This document shows positions 6,149-8,596 of a DNA stretch of 8,596 nt, in pieces (the stretch's first letter is position 1; each line of letters starts with the position of its first letter). This DNA is from Planctomycetota bacterium (GTDB lineage Bacteria > Planctomycetota > UBA1135 > UBA2386), in NCBI GenBank assembly GCA_003235605.1, contig QJVU01000509.1:1-8596 (forward strand). Direction: 5' to 3'. The translations under genes and the position numbers were made by a program. The notes under the pieces are model-generated. The model had not been told where the DNA came from. It worked only from the letters and a program-made list of their open reading frames with translations, and did not search any database.

Positions 6149-7765
6149 ATGGACCTCGAACTGCTGATCGAGCAACTGAGCCGCCCGCAGGCCTTTCCCG
6201 GCCTTCCGGGACCGGTGCGCCACCTGGAGACCCACATCTCGGTGCTCTTCTTCGTCGGCGGATTCGTGTACAAGGTCAAGAAGCCCGTCCAGTTCAGCTT
6301 CCTCGATTCTCGCAGCCTCGAGCAAAGGCTCCACTACTGCAAGGAGGAGGTGAGGCTGAACAGCTGTCTGGCGCCGTCGATCTACCTCGGCGTCGTGCCG
6401 ATCTGTCCTGGTGCCGACGGCAGCTTGGTGGTCGAGGGCGAAGGGAATGCCGTCGAATACGCCGTCAAGATGCGAGAGCTCCCCGAGCATCGCATGCTGA
6501 CCAACCTGCTTGCAGCGGGAGACATCGAAAACCAGAAGCTCCGCGACATTGCCGCCGTCCTTGCAAGATTCCACCGAGAGGCGGCAACCGGCCCAGGGGT
6601 GGACGAGCATGGCACTCCGGAGGCCGTTGGTCGCAACGCGCTCGACAACTTCCACGAGACCCGCAGCTTTGCGGAGCCCGGACAAGGAAGGACGATCTCA
6701 CCGACGCTGCATGGTTTCCTGGAGCACACGACCCGGGAGTTTCTGGAGGGCAACGCCGATCTGTTCCTCCGGAGAGTTCGAGATCGGCGGATTCGCGAGG
6801 GCCATGGCGATCTTCATGCTGGAAACATCTGCATCTTGAAGAATCCAGGGGGCGGCCAGCACCGGGTCATCATCTACGACCGCATCGAGTTCTCCGCTGC
6901 CTTCCGGTGTGGCGACGTCGTCAACGATCTGGCTTTCCTGCTCATGGACCTGGATCGGATGGGCTATGCGGCATTCTCGGGCTTCCTGCTCCAGGAGTAC
7001 CTCGGTCTGGCCCGCGATCCAGAGGCATCCGAAGTCGTGGGCTTCTACAAGACGTACCGGGCCATGGTGCGGGGTAAGGTGGCCTGCCTGAGGCTGGCAC
7101 AGGTAGAAGATCCGGACGGTTCGGAGGTCAACGCCGCCAAGGCGCAGGCTGCCGAGTATTTCTACCTGGCCGCCTCGTACGCGTTGTCCCCGGCGTTGAT
7201 CCTCACTTGCGGACCGCCTGCTTCCGGAAAGAGCTGGCTTGCCCAACAGGTGGCGCAGCCTCTCAGGGCAAGAGTGCTCAACAGCGATCGCGTGAGGAAG
7301 CGGTTGGCTGGGCTCGCACCGACCGCTTCAGCCAAAGCTCCCTTCGGACAGGGTATCTACGGCAAGGAGTGGACCCGCAAGACCTACGCAGCACTGCTCG
7401 CGGTGGCCGAGGAGACAATACGCCACGGCAGAACCGTAATCGTGGACGCGGGGTTCCGCACGGCGTCGCAGCGGCTACCATTCCTGGAGTTGTCTCGCCG
7501 GTCGGGTATTCCCCTCTTGCTGCTGGAGGTGGATGCGTCCGAAAACACTCTCCGACGACGACTCCGCGAGCGGGACCAGGGCGAGGGCGAAGTCTCGGAT
7601 GCCGATCTGAGCATCCTGGATCAAGTGCTGGCCGGGTTCGAGCGCCCCGAGGAGGTGGCGCAGCACCAGCGCTTCTTGTGGAAGGGAGAGGGAGACCCAG
7701 AAGAGGCGGTTGCGAACGTGGTCGACGGACTGGTACGATCGGCGCGCAAGAGCTCCACTCGATGA
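6149..7765 (+). CDS. Two-domain kinase-like protein: APH-type phosphotransferase plus P-loop (AAA_33/zeta-like) domain
   Basis: This 538-residue protein has an aminoglycoside-phosphotransferase-like N-terminal half. It carries VYKVKKPVQFSFLD near residue 40, the catalytic loop H219-GD221-LHAGN226, and D244 followed by IEF and DVVNDLAFLLMDLD. The C-terminal domain (about 348-535) begins with Walker A G355-PPASGK361-S362. It continues LNSDRVRKRLAGL, TVIVDAGFRTASQR and an arginine-rich lid (ENTLRRRLRERD), as in small P-loop kinases such as polynucleotide kinase, gluconokinase or zeta toxin. This fusion is a recognised family, usually annotated as bifunctional aminoglycoside phosphotransferase/ATP-binding protein, and real antibiotic modification is unproven. 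Both active-site sets look intact. It is divergent from the beta-CASP gene, and the YbaK-type gene begins 4 bases after its stop, so the two likely form an operon. The substrate is unknown; the Usp and RNA/tRNA neighbours suggest a stress role. Confidence 0.88.
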   Translation: MDLELLIEQLSRPQAFPGLPGPVRHLETHISVLFFVGGFVYKVKKPVQFSFLDSRSLEQRLHYCKEEVRLNSCLAPSIYLGVVPICPGADGSLVVEGEGNAVEYAVKMRELPEHRMLTNLLAAGDIENQKLRDIAAVLARFHREAATGPGVDEHGTPEAVGRNALDNFHETRSFAEPGQGRTISPTLHGFLEHTTREFLEGNADLFLRRVRDRRIREGHGDLHAGNICILKNPGGGQHRVIIYDRIEFSAAFRCGDVVNDLAFLLMDLDRMGYAAFSGFLLQEYLGLARDPEASEVVGFYKTYRAMVRGKVACLRLAQVEDPDGSEVNAAKAQAAEYFYLAASYALSPALILTCGPPASGKSWLAQQVAQPLRARVLNSDRVRKRLAGLAPTASAKAPFGQGIYGKEWTRKTYAALLAVAEETIRHGRTVIVDAGFRTASQRLPFLELSRRSGIPLLLLEVDASENTLRRRLRERDQGEGEVSDADLSILDQVLAGFERPEEVAQHQRFLWKGEGDPEEAVANVVDGLVRSARKSSTR

Positions 7766-7769
7766 GACG

Positions 7770-8264
7770 ATGATCGCCAAGAAGCTCCGCGACTTCCTCG
7801 ACAGGAAACACGTCCGATACGTGACGATCAGCCATTCGCCGGCCTATACCGCGATGGAGACAGCCCATGCGGCCCACGTCCGTGGCAAGGAGATGGCGAA
7901 GACCGTCATCGTGAAGCTGGATGGCAGGATGGTGATGTTGGTGCTGCCGGCGTCCTACCGCATGTACCCGGACCTCCTGCGAGATGCGCTCGGGATCGAT
8001 ACGGTTGAGCTGGCGGGGGAAGCGGAGTTCGCAGCGAGGTTTCCGGGATGTGAGCCGGGAGCAATGCCGCCGTTCGGCAACCTCTATGACATGGACGTGC
8101 TCGTAGATCAGGCATTGGCAGAGGACGAGGAGATTGCATTCAACGCGGGAAGCCACTCCGAGCTGATGCGGATGTCCTGGCTGGACTACGAGGAGCTCGT
8201 GAAGCCGACGCTTGGAACTTTCTCCTTCAAGCTCACTCCCGAGCTGGGTCACGCCGACTCGTGA
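7770..8264 (+). CDS. YbaK/ProX-type aminoacyl-tRNA deacylase
   Basis: This 164-residue protein is a single YbaK-like domain. Family features include YTAMETAHAAHV (26-37), the conserved lysine K44 in AKTVIVKLDG, LVLPASYRM, MPPFGNLYDMDVLVD and FNAGSHSELMRM near the end. Such free-standing editing domains hydrolyse mischarged tRNAs, for example Cys-tRNA(Pro) or Ala-tRNA(Pro), and protect translation fidelity in the cytosol. The length is normal for the family. The start at 7770 gives the usual short N-terminus (MIAKKLRDFLD). The in-frame ATG at 7710 would overlap the preceding gene by 56 bases and add 20 unrelated residues. Only four bases separate it from the kinase gene, with no strong Shine-Dalgarno, so coupled translation is likely. 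Family membership is firm; which tRNA it edits cannot be told from sequence. Confidence 0.88.
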   Translation: MIAKKLRDFLDRKHVRYVTISHSPAYTAMETAHAAHVRGKEMAKTVIVKLDGRMVMLVLPASYRMYPDLLRDALGIDTVELAGEAEFAARFPGCEPGAMPPFGNLYDMDVLVDQALAEDEEIAFNAGSHSELMRMSWLDYEELVKPTLGTFSFKLTPELGHADS

Positions 8265-8276
8265 CTACCTACTATG

Positions 8277-8298
8277 CACCAGAACACCTGGCTGGTGT
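8277..8298 (+). repeat. Nested inverted repeat between the YbaK and Usp genes
   Basis: CACCAG (8277-8282) pairs with CTGGTG (8292-8297) around a nine-base loop. Alternatively, ACACC (8284-8288) pairs with GGTGT (8294-8298) around a five-base loop. The two stems exclude each other because they share the right arm. No T-run follows, so it does not look like an intrinsic terminator. It lies about 47 bases before the next ATG, where an operator for the downstream usp gene could sit. The function is unknown. Confidence 0.35.
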
Positions 8299-8344
8299 GC
8301 TAACATGCGCCACGTCCCCGGCCAGGTAAGGTTGTCGAATCCCC

Positions 8345-8596
8345 ATGAACATCCAGACCATCCTGGTGCCTTGTGACTTCTCCCACAACTCCATGGCGGG
8401 TGTCGACTATGCCCGGGATCTTGCGAGGAAGTTCAAGGCCAAGATCGTCCTGGCCCATGTCTCGCCGACCGCCGAGCGGCTCGTGATCTATGGTCCGCCA
8501 CCGGCCCTCCTCCCCAGGGATCTGGAGGATGCGGTCATGGAGGGGGTCGAGCGGGGCTTTGCCGAGATGCGAGAGCGCCTTGGCGCCTCGGACGAC
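8345..8596 (+). CDS. Universal stress protein (3' partial)
   Basis: The frame is open from the ATG at 8345 to the window end, giving 84 residues. The N-terminus MNIQTILVPCDFSHNS is a typical Usp first strand and loop, with the aspartate that contacts adenine in ATP-binding members. It is followed by AGVDYARDLARKFKAKIVLAHVSP (helix, then second strand) and a long helix with DLEDAVMEGVERGFAEM. The nucleotide-binding glycine loop lies beyond the window, so neither ATP binding nor a second Usp domain can be judged. A Shine-Dalgarno-like AAGG (8328-8331) is rather far from the ATG (13 bases). It is the second Usp gene in the window and is clearly distinct in sequence from the tandem-domain one. 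An 80-base gap separates it from the YbaK gene, enough for its own promoter. Confidence 0.85.
   Translation, partial: MNIQTILVPCDFSHNSMAGVDYARDLARKFKAKIVLAHVSPTAERLVIYGPPPALLPRDLEDAVMEGVERGFAEMRERLGASDD

Noticed and set aside
6149..7765. Antibiotic resistance by aminoglycoside phosphorylation
   Set aside because: The APH fold is present, but the fusion with a P-loop kinase is a separate family with no established drug substrate, and no mobile element or resistance context is present.
7278..8252. Minus-strand open frame of 324 codons antisense to the P-loop domain and YbaK gene
   Set aside because: It has no recognisable domain, and the plus-strand frames have intact family motifs.

Overview
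This window is a gene-dense, GC-rich (roughly 60 % by eye) bacterial chromosomal segment. It holds seven complete protein genes and two genes cut by the window edges. No gap exceeds 80 bases, and no RNA gene, insertion sequence, phage gene or CRISPR array was seen. The gene content suggests a free-living GC-rich Gram-negative bacterium. A lineage such as Myxococcota or Acidobacteriota would fit, but the phylum cannot be fixed from this sequence.

Left block (1-3695, + strand): the C-terminal part of a parvulin-type peptidyl-prolyl isomerase is followed after 47 bases by a tight three-gene run. The first two genes are an EgtB/SenA-type non-heme iron enzyme and a GT-B glycosyltransferase, joined by an ATGA overlap. 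Their residue signatures match the selenoneine pathway pair SenA (selenoneine synthase) and SenB (selenosugar synthase). An endonuclease/exonuclease/phosphatase-fold enzyme follows 4 bases later. No selenophosphate synthetase (SenC/SelD) and no hercynine-forming methyltransferase (EgtD) is present, so selenophosphate and hercynine would have to come from genes elsewhere. A strong hairpin sits exactly over the ribosome binding site of senA.

Central block (3680-6086, - strand): a beta-CASP metallo-beta-lactamase RNase-like protein is followed by a tandem-domain UspE-like universal stress protein. The last 16 bases of the stress gene overlap the convergent end of the phosphatase-fold gene.

Right block (6149-8596, + strand): a 62-base divergent region leads into a two-domain protein (aminoglycoside-phosphotransferase-like kinase plus P-loop kinase). 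Four bases later comes a YbaK-type aminoacyl-tRNA deacylase, and after an 80-base gap a second universal stress protein that runs off the window. The central and right blocks read as a stress/dormancy island combining Usp proteins, RNA turnover, a P-loop kinase and tRNA proofreading. The neighbouring selenoneine genes would add a small-molecule antioxidant. That joint role is inference from neighbourhood only.
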